A stretch of 44,529 nt of DNA from Thermoplasmata archaeon (GTDB taxonomy: Archaea; Thermoplasmatota; Thermoplasmata; Lutacidiplasmatales; UBA184). The stretch is taken from contig JASHQC010000111.1 in assembly GCA_030037735.1 (NCBI GenBank), positions 1 through 44,529 of the forward strand. The letters run 5' to 3'. The translations under genes and the position numbers were made by a program. A model generated the notes under the pieces. That model worked only from the letters and a program-made list of their open reading frames with translations. It did not search any database and had not been told where the DNA came from. Below are positions 8,388 to 18,077 of this stretch, piece by piece; positions within the stretch are counted from its first letter, which is position 1, and each line of letters begins with the position of its first letter.

Positions 8388-9721
8388 CCGAGTCGAAGCC
8401 GCTCTTAGAGGTCGCCGGTCTGACGGTTCGTTACGGGCCACGGACCGGCGTCCAGAACGTAACGCTGTCGATTCGTCCGGGGGAACTGGTCGCGCTCGCC
8501 GGCCCGAACGGCGCCGGAAAGACTACGTTCGTCCGGGCGGTCCTTGGCCTGGTCCCAGCGGCCGAGGGAAGAATCTCGATCCAGGGCACTCCCCTCTCGG
8601 AGCTCTCGTTCCGGGAACGCGCCCGGCGAATGGCATGGCTCCCGCAAGAAGAACAGCCCCAGGAAAACGTCCCGATCCTCGATTACGTTCTCTTTGGAAG
8701 GTACGCCCACGTTCCCCCCTTCTACTCCGAGGGCTCTCGGGACTTCGCTCGCGCCGAGGAGGCTCTGCGCTCCGTCGACCTGTGGGACCGGCGGGATTCG
8801 GGGATATGGGAGGTGAGCGGAGGGGAGCGACAACGGGTCCTACTCGCCCGGGCGCTCACCCAGGACGCACCGATACTGCTGCTGGACGAACCGACCTCCC
8901 ATCTGGACATCGCCCACCAGCTCGAGCTGCTCGACCGGCTGAAGCGGTGGCGGCAGGGCGCCGACCGCTGTGTGGTGACGGCCTTGCACGATCTCAACCT
9001 CGCGACGCGGTACGCCGACCGAGTGGTGGTGTTCTCCCGGGGTCGGCTCGTGGAGGATGGTCCCCCGAACGAGGTGCTCTCCGCCGCCCTCCTCCGTTCC
9101 GTTTGGAACGTCGATGCCGAGATCCGCCGGGACGCTCGCACCGGTCTCCCGTACATCATCCCGATGATTCCCCACCATCTCGAGGCTCCTCGCGGCGCCT
9201 CCGGGCGCTTGCTCGGCCCTATCCATGTCGTCGGCGGCGGAGGAGCCGCCTCAGCCTGCCTTCGCGCGCTCCACGAAGAAGGGTTCCTGCTCACGGCGGG
9301 CGTTCTAGCCCTCCTCGACACCGACACGCAGACGGCGGAGGAGATGGGACTGCCCATGGCGGTGGAGGCCCCGTTCTCCCCGATCGGAGAGGAGGCCCGG
9401 CAAGAGAACCGCCAGCTCTTGGCCGCCGCTCAGGCGATCGTGCTGGCTCCGTTCGCCGTCGGTCCCGCCAACCTGGCCAACTTAGAAGAAGTTCTCCCGT
9501 TCGCCGGGCAGTGTCCCGTATACTTCCTCGACGGCGCGTCCTTGGAGCAGCGGGATTTCACGGACGGACAAGCCACCCGCGTACGCGATCGGATGCTCGC
9601 GGCGGGAGCGAAGGATCTCGAAAGCGTCTCCGAACTGACTGAGCGACTTCGCGCGGACCTGGGCCGCCCCTATCGGGCTCTCGGTAATCCAGCGACCCCG
9701 GCTTCCGCGTCACCCTCGTAA
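8384..9721 (+). CDS. btuD: ABC transporter ATPase (BtuD/FecE-like) with ~170-aa C-terminal extension
   Basis: ATG at 8384 overlaps the btuC stop (ATGA). Walker A GPNGAGKTT, signature VSGGERQR, Walker B ILLLDEPTSHLD. Extension begins LLGPIHVVGGGGAASACLRALHEEG... Confidence 0.85.
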   Translation: MTESKPLLEVAGLTVRYGPRTGVQNVTLSIRPGELVALAGPNGAGKTTFVRAVLGLVPAAEGRISIQGTPLSELSFRERARRMAWLPQEEQPQENVPILDYVLFGRYAHVPPFYSEGSRDFARAEEALRSVDLWDRRDSGIWEVSGGERQRVLLARALTQDAPILLLDEPTSHLDIAHQLELLDRLKRWRQGADRCVVTALHDLNLATRYADRVVVFSRGRLVEDGPPNEVLSAALLRSVWNVDAEIRRDARTGLPYIIPMIPHHLEAPRGASGRLLGPIHVVGGGGAASACLRALHEEGFLLTAGVLALLDTDTQTAEEMGLPMAVEAPFSPIGEEARQENRQLLAAAQAIVLAPFAVGPANLANLEEVLPFAGQCPVYFLDGASLEQRDFTDGQATRVRDRMLAAGAKDLESVSELTERLRADLGRPYRALGNPATPASASPS

Positions 9722-10525
9722 CCGCCGAACGGTAATCGGCGGTGGCTGGGGCTGGTCGAACCGCGCCAGCAGCCGGGGCAGGTCGCTCTCCAGTACCACG
9801 AGGGTCGTCGGGACGCCGACCTTGGACGCTTCGATGGCCGCCGCCGCCACCGCGTAGCGGAGGATGGGCCGACGAGACGCTTTCTGGAGCCAGTGAGAGG
9901 CCTCGACGCCGGAAGCGGCGAGCAGGCCCTCGGGCGTTTCTCGAATGAGGCGGCGTAGCTGACCGAGCCGTGGCTGCTCCGACACGCCGGAGTCCGGGAG
10001 CGTCACGATCCGGACCTCGGCCGGTTGAAGCGAGACGATCCCCTCCAAATCCACGACCTCCACCAGCTCCCCGCTCCGGGCCGCGGTGCGGGCCCGGCCC
10101 CGGGAGGAACCCCGAGTTCCGGTTCGGGCTTCGAGAACGCCGTGCCGGACCTCGAGCACTACGCGGGCGTTCGCGGATACAGGCCCGCGCGCAACGGCCC
10201 GCGTCGACCGGATGATGTGCAAGCGCTGGATTCGTTCATCCAAATCCTCCCGCACGGATCCGAAGGCGGCGTGGAGCCACGCCATGCCCGCGACGGTCGG
10301 CCGGTACCGGTCCCCCCTCACCTCGGCCAGGCCCCGCTGGTGGAGTTGGCGAAAGATGTGGGAGGCCGCCTGGACGGTGAGGCCGAGCCGTTGGGCGACC
10401 GGCCGGAGCTGGGTGACCTCGCGCGTCGCACACTCATGCAAGAATAGCAGCTCGGTCACGGCGCCGCTGCGGCGGAGGAGTCCCAATCCCGTCGAGCGGT
10501 CCACCGGATGCGTTCGGGAGGCCAC
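9710..10525 (-). CDS. Predicted winged-helix transcriptional regulator with archaeal C-terminal domain
   Basis: N-terminal wHTH-like segment (TELLFLHECATREVTQLRPVAQRLGLTVQAASHIFRQLHQRGLAEVRGDRYRPTVAG). 271 aa. Confidence 0.65.
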   Translation of the reverse strand: MASRTHPVDRSTGLGLLRRSGAVTELLFLHECATREVTQLRPVAQRLGLTVQAASHIFRQLHQRGLAEVRGDRYRPTVAGMAWLHAAFGSVREDLDERIQRLHIIRSTRAVARGPVSANARVVLEVRHGVLEARTGTRGSSRGRARTAARSGELVEVVDLEGIVSLQPAEVRIVTLPDSGVSEQPRLGQLRRLIRETPEGLLAASGVEASHWLQKASRRPILRYAVAAAAIEASKVGVPTTLVVLESDLPRLLARFDQPQPPPITVRRLRG

Positions 10526-10678
10526 GTCAGCCGGACCGGTGCCGGCTCAAAAGAGGCTCGCCGGTCCACCCAGGACGGCGCGCGGCCCGCAAATAGGCCC
10601 CGGTCGTCAGGGACGAAAGGGGATGCCGACCGCGGTACCGCCGGGCACCCCGACAGGCTTCGCGGGACCCGGTCCGGG

Positions 10679-12745
10679 CTAGGCCGACGCGCGGGCGGAG
10701 GGGCGCATCGCGCGGGAAAGCCCCGCCTTCCGCTCGATCTCCCGGATCCGGTCGCGGATGCGGGCCGCCTCCTCGAAGTCGAGCCGCTCCGCGGCGAGTC
10801 GCATCTCCTCCTCGAGGTTCGCCATCAGGACCGGCAGCTTGTCCTTCCAGTACCGCCCAAGGCCGGAGGTCGAGAGCTCGCCCGACTCCGCTTCCGCCGA
10901 GGGGGCGAGCAGGGAGCGGACTTCTTTCACGATGGTTTCTGGCACGATGCCGTGCTCTCGGTTGTAGGCGAGCTGGAGCTCGCGTCGACGCGTGGTCTCG
11001 GCGATGGCGCGGGCCATCGAGCCGGTCACTCGGTCCGCGTAGAGGAGGACCCGACCGGAGACGTTGCGGCTCGCCCGGCCGGCGGTCTGGATGAGGGAGG
11101 TGTCGCTGCGGAGGTATCCTTCCTTGTCGGCGTCGAGGATCGCCACGAGGCTCACCTCGGGTAGGTCCAACCCTTCCCGAAGCAGGTTGATCCCGACCAG
11201 GATATCGAACCGGCCCACCCGGAGGTCACGCAGAATCTCGACGCGTTTCAACGTCTCCACGTCGGAATGAAGGTAGCGGACCTTGAAATTCAGGTTCGCC
11301 AGATACGACGACAGTTCCTCCGCCGTCGCCTTGGTCAGCGTGGTCACCAACGACCGCTCGCCCCGCCCCACCTGACGGCGCAGCTCCTCGATCAGGTCGG
11401 CGATATGCCCCTTGAGCGGGCGCACGTCGATGACCGGGTCGACGAGCCCGGTCGGCCGGATAATCTGCTCCACGACCCCGACGGAGTGCTTGAGTTCGAA
11501 CGGCCCCGGCGTCGCAGAGACGAAGACCATCGGACCGACGTGGGAGAGGAACTCGGGAAACCTCAGGGGCCGGTTGTCGCGGCACGATGGAAGCCGCCAG
11601 CCGAACTCGACGAGGTTGTCCTTACGGCTCCGGTCGCCCTTGTACATTCCCTGGATCTGCGGGAGGGTGACGTGAGACTCGTCGATGAACGTCAGGAAAT
11701 CCGGCGGGAAGAAGTCGAGGAGGGTGTACGGCGGCTCGCCCGCTTTACGACCCGAGAAGTACCGGGAATAGTTCTCGATCCCGTTGCAGTAGCCGGTCTC
11801 CCGGATCATCTCCAAATCGTACTCGGTACGGCTCTTGAGGCGCTGGGCCTCGACGAGGTGGCCCCCGGCCTGGAGCTCCTTTACCCGCTCGACCTTTTCC
11901 GCATCGATCTGGGCGAGCACCTCCTCCAGATGAGTGTCAATGGTCAGGAAGTGGGTCGCCGGGAAGACCGTGAAAGTGCTGACCTCCCGGACCTCCTCCT
12001 GGGTCACGTGGTCCAGCTCGTAAAGGCCGGCGATCGTGTCGCCCTCGAGGAGGACCCGATGGACGGACTCGCCGGCGCCTTGGATGTCGATGGTGCCCCC
12101 GCGGACCCGGAAGCGACCCCGCTGGAACTCCGTGTCGTTCCGTGAATACTTGAGCCGGACCAGGTGGTCCAGGAGGGACTGGCGGCCAATCGACTCTCCC
12201 TTGCGCAGGATGAGGGTGTTCTCCCGGTACTCCTCTGGTGAACCGAGGCCGTAGATGCAGCTCACGGAGGAGACGATCAAAACGTCTCGACGGGTCAGCA
12301 GCGCTTGAGTGGCCCGGTGCCGCAGCTTGTCGATCTCCTCGTTGATCGACGCATCCTTCTCGATGTAGAGGTCGATCTGGGGAACGTACGCCTCAGGCTG
12401 GTAGTAGTCATAGTAACTCACGAAGTACTCCACCGCGTTGCGCGGGAACAGCGCCCGGAACTCGCTCACGAGCTGGGCGGCGAGGGTCTTGTTGTGCGAA
12501 ACGACCAGCGTGGGTCGCTGCAGCTGCTGGATGACGTGCGCCATGGTGAACGTCTTTCCTGACCCGGTCACGCCGAGCAGGGTCTCGAACCGCTCGCCAG
12601 CGCTTAATCGCCGGACGAGCTCGGCGATCGCCTTCGGCTGGTCACCCTGGGGAATGAGCTCGGTGTCGAGCTGGAACTGCTGGCTCGTGTCCAGCTGGGG
12701 GGGAGCCCGGCCCCGAAGCTGGGAGGCGCGACGGGCAGGCGTCAT
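10679..12745 (-). CDS. uvrB: Excinuclease ABC subunit UvrB
   Basis: LLGVTGSGKTFTMAHVIQ, FVSYYDYYQPEAYVP, GINLLREGLDLPEVSLVAILDADKEGYLRS, C-terminal UVR motif. 688 aa. Confidence 0.97.
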   Translation of the reverse strand: MTPARRASQLRGRAPPQLDTSQQFQLDTELIPQGDQPKAIAELVRRLSAGERFETLLGVTGSGKTFTMAHVIQQLQRPTLVVSHNKTLAAQLVSEFRALFPRNAVEYFVSYYDYYQPEAYVPQIDLYIEKDASINEEIDKLRHRATQALLTRRDVLIVSSVSCIYGLGSPEEYRENTLILRKGESIGRQSLLDHLVRLKYSRNDTEFQRGRFRVRGGTIDIQGAGESVHRVLLEGDTIAGLYELDHVTQEEVREVSTFTVFPATHFLTIDTHLEEVLAQIDAEKVERVKELQAGGHLVEAQRLKSRTEYDLEMIRETGYCNGIENYSRYFSGRKAGEPPYTLLDFFPPDFLTFIDESHVTLPQIQGMYKGDRSRKDNLVEFGWRLPSCRDNRPLRFPEFLSHVGPMVFVSATPGPFELKHSVGVVEQIIRPTGLVDPVIDVRPLKGHIADLIEELRRQVGRGERSLVTTLTKATAEELSSYLANLNFKVRYLHSDVETLKRVEILRDLRVGRFDILVGINLLREGLDLPEVSLVAILDADKEGYLRSDTSLIQTAGRASRNVSGRVLLYADRVTGSMARAIAETTRRRELQLAYNREHGIVPETIVKEVRSLLAPSAEAESGELSTSGLGRYWKDKLPVLMANLEEEMRLAAERLDFEEAARIRDRIREIERKAGLSRAMRPSARASA

Positions 12746-13557
12746 GCGTTCGACCGGGACCGGTAGCCGTTCGGGTCGATCTCTACCGAGACGAATCCGA
12801 GATCCGACAGCGCTTCCCGCAGCAAGCCGGCTTCGGATTGGAGATGCGAAACCTCCTCGGGAGCCACCTCGACTCGGGCCCTAGCACCGTCGACCCGCAC
12901 CCGCACGCGCCGGTAGCCCCGAGCAGTCACCCACTCTTCTGCTCGGGCGACCTGGTCCAGCAGCGGCGCGGTAATCCACTGGCCGTGCGCGATTCGGGAG
13001 GCCAAGCACGCGTTTGAGGGCCGGTCCGACGTCGGGAGTCCAGCAGAGCGGGCGAAGGCCCGAACGTCGGCTTTCGTCCAGCCCGCCTCGGCCAACGGGT
13101 GACGGAAGCCGTGCTCGTTCATGGCCTGCACGCCGGGCCGGTCGTCGCCAAGGTCGTCGAGCTGGACCCCGTCGAGGTACACCTCGATGGCGTGTTCCTG
13201 GCCCCAGGACCGCAGCAGGTCCCCCTCGTGATCCCGACAGAAATAGCACCGGTTGGCCGGATTTCCCGCGTACCGGGGATCCGACAATGGATCGGAGGAG
13301 AGCTGGACGTGTTCGATTCCTATGGCGCGGGCAACCCTCGTGGCGCTTTCGAGCTCGTCCGCCGACACAGCTGGGCCGGTGAGGGTGACCGCGACGGCGT
13401 TGGAACCGAGGGCCCGATAGGCCAACAGCGCGACCACCGACGAGTCCACGCCGCCCGACAGCGCGATGAGCGCCCGGCCAATGCCGGACAAACTTTCCAC
13501 AATAGCGGAAGCAGGAACCGGCTCGCGGTCGGAGCCGGCGACGGTTACCAGAGCCAT
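12742..13557 (-). CDS. larE: ATP-dependent sacrificial sulfur transferase LarE-like
   Basis: IALSGGVDSSVVALLAY PP-loop; NPANRCYFCRDH; PSNACLASRIAHG. Overlaps the uvrB start by 4 nt. Confidence 0.85.
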   Translation of the reverse strand: MALVTVAGSDREPVPASAIVESLSGIGRALIALSGGVDSSVVALLAYRALGSNAVAVTLTGPAVSADELESATRVARAIGIEHVQLSSDPLSDPRYAGNPANRCYFCRDHEGDLLRSWGQEHAIEVYLDGVQLDDLGDDRPGVQAMNEHGFRHPLAEAGWTKADVRAFARSAGLPTSDRPSNACLASRIAHGQWITAPLLDQVARAEEWVTARGYRRVRVRVDGARARVEVAPEEVSHLQSEAGLLREALSDLGFVSVEIDPNGYRSRSNA

Positions 13558-13630
13558 CGTTCCACTAACAATCTTGGGCCGACCATTACGGTTTGCCCGA
13601 GGGGTGGCGAAACACCATTAACTTGAAGCC

Positions 13631-14089
13631 GTGCTGAGGCGGCCGATGCAAGCGGTTGCCGAAGGGACCCGCTGGATGCTCCGACTGGACCAGGGCCAGG
13701 ACCTGTTCGTGGCGCTGAGCGATTTTGCTAAGCAACATGAGATCCGCGCGGCGGCCGTCGTCTCGGGCATCGGGATGCTGCGCGATTTCGCCATCGGTTA
13801 CTGGAACGGCTCCCAATACGTGCGGAAGGATATCGCGGAACCCCACGAACTCGTCGGACTGCACGGCTCCATCGCGGAGGCCGATGGCCCGTCGGTCCAT
13901 CTGCACGCCGCGCTGGCCGCCCCGAACCATCAACTGGTCGGCGGCCATCTGATGCAAGCCACGGTCTGGGTACTCAACGAGGTACTGATCGAGACATTTC
14001 CGGGGCGGACGTTCGCTCGTCCGATTGACGAGACGCTGGGGCTCCGGAAGCTTGACCTGGAACCGAACCGCCTGTCGCCGGCCCCGTAG
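13631..14089 (+). CDS. PPC (DUF296) domain protein
   Basis: YWNGSQYVRKDIAEPHELVGLHGSIAEADG...VHLHAALAAPNHQLVGGHLMQATVWVLNEVLIE is typical of the PPC/DUF296 fold. Confidence 0.85.
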   Translation: MLRRPMQAVAEGTRWMLRLDQGQDLFVALSDFAKQHEIRAAAVVSGIGMLRDFAIGYWNGSQYVRKDIAEPHELVGLHGSIAEADGPSVHLHAALAAPNHQLVGGHLMQATVWVLNEVLIETFPGRTFARPIDETLGLRKLDLEPNRLSPAP

Positions 14090-14145
14090 GATCGCCGACG
14101 GTAACGGAGCCGTTTTCCCGCCGGGGGGCTGACGAGCCCATCTCC

Positions 14146-16971
14146 ATGGCCGCCGTCCTTGCACCGACGTTTAGCGCGCTCGATCCGCACCTCCAGGCCT
14201 ACTTGGAGACACACGGGATCACCCTCCCTACGGAGATCCAACGGCTCTCTCTCGAATTGCTTCTTGAGAGCGACCACGACGCCCTCCTGGTGGCCCCGAC
14301 CGGTACGGGCAAGACCGAGGCCGCGCTCCTCCCACTACTATCCCGTCGGCTCCGCCAGCCCTCCCCGCCCACCGCATTGCTGTACGTCACCCCGTTACGC
14401 GCGCTCAACCGCGATCTCGAGCATCGGATGATCTCTCTGGTGGAAGCCGCCGGATTGACCGCCGGCGTGCGCCACGGCGATACGCCGGCGAGCGAGCGAC
14501 TCCGCCAGTCCGGGCATCCGAGAGACCTCCTGATCACGACGCCGGAGACGCTGCAGCTGCTGCTCGTGGGCAAGCGTCTGCGAGAGAGCCTTCGGGGCCT
14601 GATGGCCGTCATCGTGGACGAGGTGCACGAGCTGTTCCCGTCGGACCGGGGTGCGCAACTCGCCGTCACCCTCGAGCGACTGGATGCCTTCGTGGGCCGA
14701 CCGGTCCGCCGGGTCGGTCTCTCAGCCACGATAGGGAACCCCGACGAGGTCGCGCGGTTCCTCTCCCCGAAGCCGCGCAAGGTTGAGACCCGGATCGCGA
14801 AAGAGCCGAGGGATCTCCAGATCGAGGTGCGCTGGCCCCGGTCGTCGCCGGAGCGGGGGGACCCGGCACTCGAGGCGGAGATGCGGGTAGACTCCCGCTA
14901 TCTTGGCGCACTGCGCGAAGTGGAGCGCGCGGTGCGGGCCCACCACACCACGCTCATCTTCGTCAACACCCGGCCCACGGCGGAAGGACTGGCCGCTCGA
15001 CTCCGTCGGCTGGCCCCAGACCTCCCGATTGCAGTACACCACGGTTCTCTGTCGCGGGAGGTCCGAGAGGAGGCGGAACGGGAGTTCCGGGCCGGCGCGC
15101 TGCGCGCCCTCGTGGCCACCTCTTCCCTCGAGCTCGGTATCGATGTGGGGGCCGTGGACCTCGTGCTGCAATTCGGGTCCCCCCGGCAAGCGACCCGGCT
15201 GTTGCAACGCGTGGGCCGAGCCGGCCACCGATTGGACCGAACCTCCCAGGGCATCGTGGTCGCCCAGGACGACGAGGACCTCGAAGAGGCCGCCGTGCTA
15301 GCCCGGCGGGCTCTCACCGGAGAGGTTGAGCCCACAACCTGGCGGACCCGGAACCGCCTAGCCGCGGCGCAACAGATCCTCGGGACCCTGCGGGCCGAGG
15401 GAACCGTGGACCCGAAGGAGATCGGCCATCGGCTCCGCCACGCTGCCGCGCTTCACGACCTCAATGACGCGGATTGGCGGGACCTGGCCAACTACCTCGA
15501 GCGGCTCGGGCTGGTTCGCCACGCCGGGGGCCGGCTCCGGTCCGGCCGGGGAACCTTGGACCGGTTCTACTCCACCCTTTCCCTCATCCCCGAAGAGCGG
15601 ACCTATCGGCTCCGGGACATCGGAACCCGGAAGGTCATCGGTACGCTCGATGAGCGCTTCGTGATGACCCAGGTCATCGGCCAGCCGGACCTCGTCTTCC
15701 TTCTCCACGGAACTCCCTGGCGCGTCGTCGAGTTCCGGGACGGAGAGATGCTGGTCGAGGCGGCCGCCGAATTCGGCCAGGAACCCCGATGGGTAGGTGA
15801 GGAGCTCCCGGTCCCGTTCGAAGCCGCGCAAGAAGTGGGTCGGCTCCGACGGCTAGGCGATTACTCCGGCTACCCAGTCACTCCCGAAGCGCGGACGCGG
15901 CTCGAGGAGCGGGTCTTGAAGCCGTCCGAATCGGTTCACTTCGCCACCGATCGTAAGGTCGTGATGCAAACGCACGGCCGACTCGTGACGGTCAGCGCCT
16001 GCTTCGGCAGCCGGACCAACACGACGCTGAGCCTTGTCATGTCGGGTCTGTTGACTGCACGACTCGGGGCCCGGGTCGAGGTCCTCGACGTCGAGCCGAC
16101 CTGGTTCGTTCTTGGGCTCCCGGTCGCGCTCGACAACGAAGCGCTGCGACAGAGCCTCTCCATCCCGCCAGACCACCTCGACACACTGCTCGACCGGCTC
16201 GTGCCGTCCAGCCTCGAGTACCGCTGGATCTTCATTACCGTGGCCCGGAAGCTCGGGGTACTTCCGGCCTCTGCGGACGCCAGGGACCTTCGGATCGTCG
16301 ATTCCCTCATGGAGCAGTCGCGGGCGACTCCCCTCGGCGATGAGGCGCTCGAGAAAACCCTCCACGACCGACACGACGTCGTGCACGCCCGAGAGGTCCT
16401 GGAACGGATCCGCGACCAAGCCCTCGAAGTGGTCACGGCACCGGCCGACCGGTGGAGTGACCGTATCCTCGAGACGCTCCGGTGGCAGTTCCTTCCGGAC
16501 GTCCCCCCTCCCACGCTCCTCAAGGCGATCCGGGAGCGCCTACAGAACGAGGAGCTGACGCTCGTTTGCTTGCGGTGCGGCTTCACCCGCACGACGACGC
16601 CCGCGCGATCCGCCACCGACGGGTCTCGGAATTGCCGCCTCTGCCATGGCACGCTGTCGGCAGTGCTCTCTCCACGGCGTACCGAGGAGATCGCGGCAAT
16701 CTCGAGGTACGCGCGAGAGAAACACAAGGGAACCGCCAAGCGGAAGGGACCCTCCGCCGGACTAACGGCACGGTTGCGGGCCGCGTACACGTCCGCGGAA
16801 CTGCTCGCGACGTATGGAGAGCGCGCCCTGCTGTGCCTGGCCGGGCGCGGGATCGGACCTGATACCGCGCGGCGTCTGTTGGCCCGCCACTACCGGGACG
16901 AGGATGCGCTGCTCGCGGAGATCCTGCGGGCGGAACGGAGTTACGCTCGTACCCGGGCGTTTTGGGATTAG
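14146..16971 (+). CDS. Lhr-type large DEAD/DEAH helicase
   Basis: LLVAPTGTGKTEAALLPLLSR, VIVDEVHELFPSDRGAQLAVTLERLD, ELGIDVGAVDLVLQFGSPRQATRLLQRVGRAGHR. 941 aa with C-terminal CxxC...CxxC. Confidence 0.9.
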   Translation: MAAVLAPTFSALDPHLQAYLETHGITLPTEIQRLSLELLLESDHDALLVAPTGTGKTEAALLPLLSRRLRQPSPPTALLYVTPLRALNRDLEHRMISLVEAAGLTAGVRHGDTPASERLRQSGHPRDLLITTPETLQLLLVGKRLRESLRGLMAVIVDEVHELFPSDRGAQLAVTLERLDAFVGRPVRRVGLSATIGNPDEVARFLSPKPRKVETRIAKEPRDLQIEVRWPRSSPERGDPALEAEMRVDSRYLGALREVERAVRAHHTTLIFVNTRPTAEGLAARLRRLAPDLPIAVHHGSLSREVREEAEREFRAGALRALVATSSLELGIDVGAVDLVLQFGSPRQATRLLQRVGRAGHRLDRTSQGIVVAQDDEDLEEAAVLARRALTGEVEPTTWRTRNRLAAAQQILGTLRAEGTVDPKEIGHRLRHAAALHDLNDADWRDLANYLERLGLVRHAGGRLRSGRGTLDRFYSTLSLIPEERTYRLRDIGTRKVIGTLDERFVMTQVIGQPDLVFLLHGTPWRVVEFRDGEMLVEAAAEFGQEPRWVGEELPVPFEAAQEVGRLRRLGDYSGYPVTPEARTRLEERVLKPSESVHFATDRKVVMQTHGRLVTVSACFGSRTNTTLSLVMSGLLTARLGARVEVLDVEPTWFVLGLPVALDNEALRQSLSIPPDHLDTLLDRLVPSSLEYRWIFITVARKLGVLPASADARDLRIVDSLMEQSRATPLGDEALEKTLHDRHDVVHAREVLERIRDQALEVVTAPADRWSDRILETLRWQFLPDVPPPTLLKAIRERLQNEELTLVCLRCGFTRTTTPARSATDGSRNCRLCHGTLSAVLSPRRTEEIAAISRYAREKHKGTAKRKGPSAGLTARLRAAYTSAELLATYGERALLCLAGRGIGPDTARRLLARHYRDEDALLAEILRAERSYARTRAFWD

Positions 16972-18077
16972 CGATTGGGACGTTGCTGCTGCGCCGTGGT
17001 TTCAACGACCGGTCGCGGAGCGGTCGTCCGGAACGCGCTCGGTCGAACGTGGCTGCGAGCGGCGATGAATCCCTTCGCGCGCAGCGCGTCGAGTAGCGCG
17101 GCCAAGGGGGGCGGTTCCGGTAGATGCAATGTGGACGCGAGAGTGTTCGGTTCGTAGTAGAACGGTCGATCGACCGAGCTCTCCTCCCGGATCCGCTCCA
17201 GGAATCGTCGCAGCTCCTCGGGCCGCGCCGAAGTGGGCGGCACCTCCAATCGAGCCACGAGTTCCGGATCAAACAGCGGCCCGAGCCACATCGGTCCGAA
17301 CGGCCCGGATCCGGCGATCTTGGGGACGGCGTCTCCGAGGACCGTCGGGTCACCAATCTGACTGGTCTCGTCGGGATGGCTGTCCAGAGGGCTAAATCTG
17401 AGAAAGACCCGGACGTAATGGTCGTGAAGGTAGCCGAAAATCGGCGCGAGCCCAAGGGACCGGTTCGCGGCTGACCGCACTAGATACGCGATGAGAATCC
17501 TCAACCCTCCTTCGGGGCCTTGCGCGCCCCGGATGGGCCGACCGCCGTAGCGCCGCTCGCATACCCCGTGGGCCACCCCGGTCAACACCGGCATGTCGGT
17601 GGCGGTAACCGCCAACACACCGACCGGTGCGAGGGCGCGCAGTGCCGCATCAAGATACGGTACGGGAGTGCCGAAAGGGTCTACGTCGACGTAATCGAAC
17701 GCCCGAAGCTCGACCGGCCCCTTCGCGTCGCCGAGATGAGTACCTAGGCCCGCGTGTCCCGATTCATGGACGTTTCGTTCCAGGACGGCAAACGCCGCCG
17801 GATTTTGCTCGGTGAAGTCGAACCCGGCAAACGCATCTGTCTCCTCCACCAGCCGAAGCCCCCGGACGCCGGTGGCCGCGAGCATCTCCCATCCCCGTCG
17901 GGTCCCGGGTCCCGGCGGATAGAGGGCGCGGACCACCGCCACGTTGAGGTCGCGATCGAACTGCATCGCGGCGTTGTAGAATACCGCCTGACGGCGCGCG
18001 GGTCCCCGCTGGGTCGGCGAGGGAGGAAGCCAGAGCCGGGTGCCGCCCTCTCGACCGAGGGCGAGCGGCTCGGTCAG
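16968..18077 (-). CDS. trm1: tRNA (guanine26-N2)-dimethyltransferase Trm1, probably initiating at CTG 18077
   Basis: Core ORF 16968..17966 contains DYVDVDPFGTPVPYLDAAL. The in-frame upstream translation LTEPLALGREGGTRLWLPPSPTQRGPARRQAVFYNAAMQFDRDL contains conserved Trm1 N-terminal residues (VFYN..M..(N/D)RDL) but no ATG/GTG/TTG. Confidence 0.88.
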   Translation of the reverse strand: MTEPLALGREGGTRLWLPPSPTQRGPARRQAVFYNAAMQFDRDLNVAVVRALYPPGPGTRRGWEMLAATGVRGLRLVEETDAFAGFDFTEQNPAAFAVLERNVHESGHAGLGTHLGDAKGPVELRAFDYVDVDPFGTPVPYLDAALRALAPVGVLAVTATDMPVLTGVAHGVCERRYGGRPIRGAQGPEGGLRILIAYLVRSAANRSLGLAPIFGYLHDHYVRVFLRFSPLDSHPDETSQIGDPTVLGDAVPKIAGSGPFGPMWLGPLFDPELVARLEVPPTSARPEELRRFLERIREESSVDRPFYYEPNTLASTLHLPEPPPLAALLDALRAKGFIAARSHVRPSAFRTTAPRPVVETTAQQQRPNR

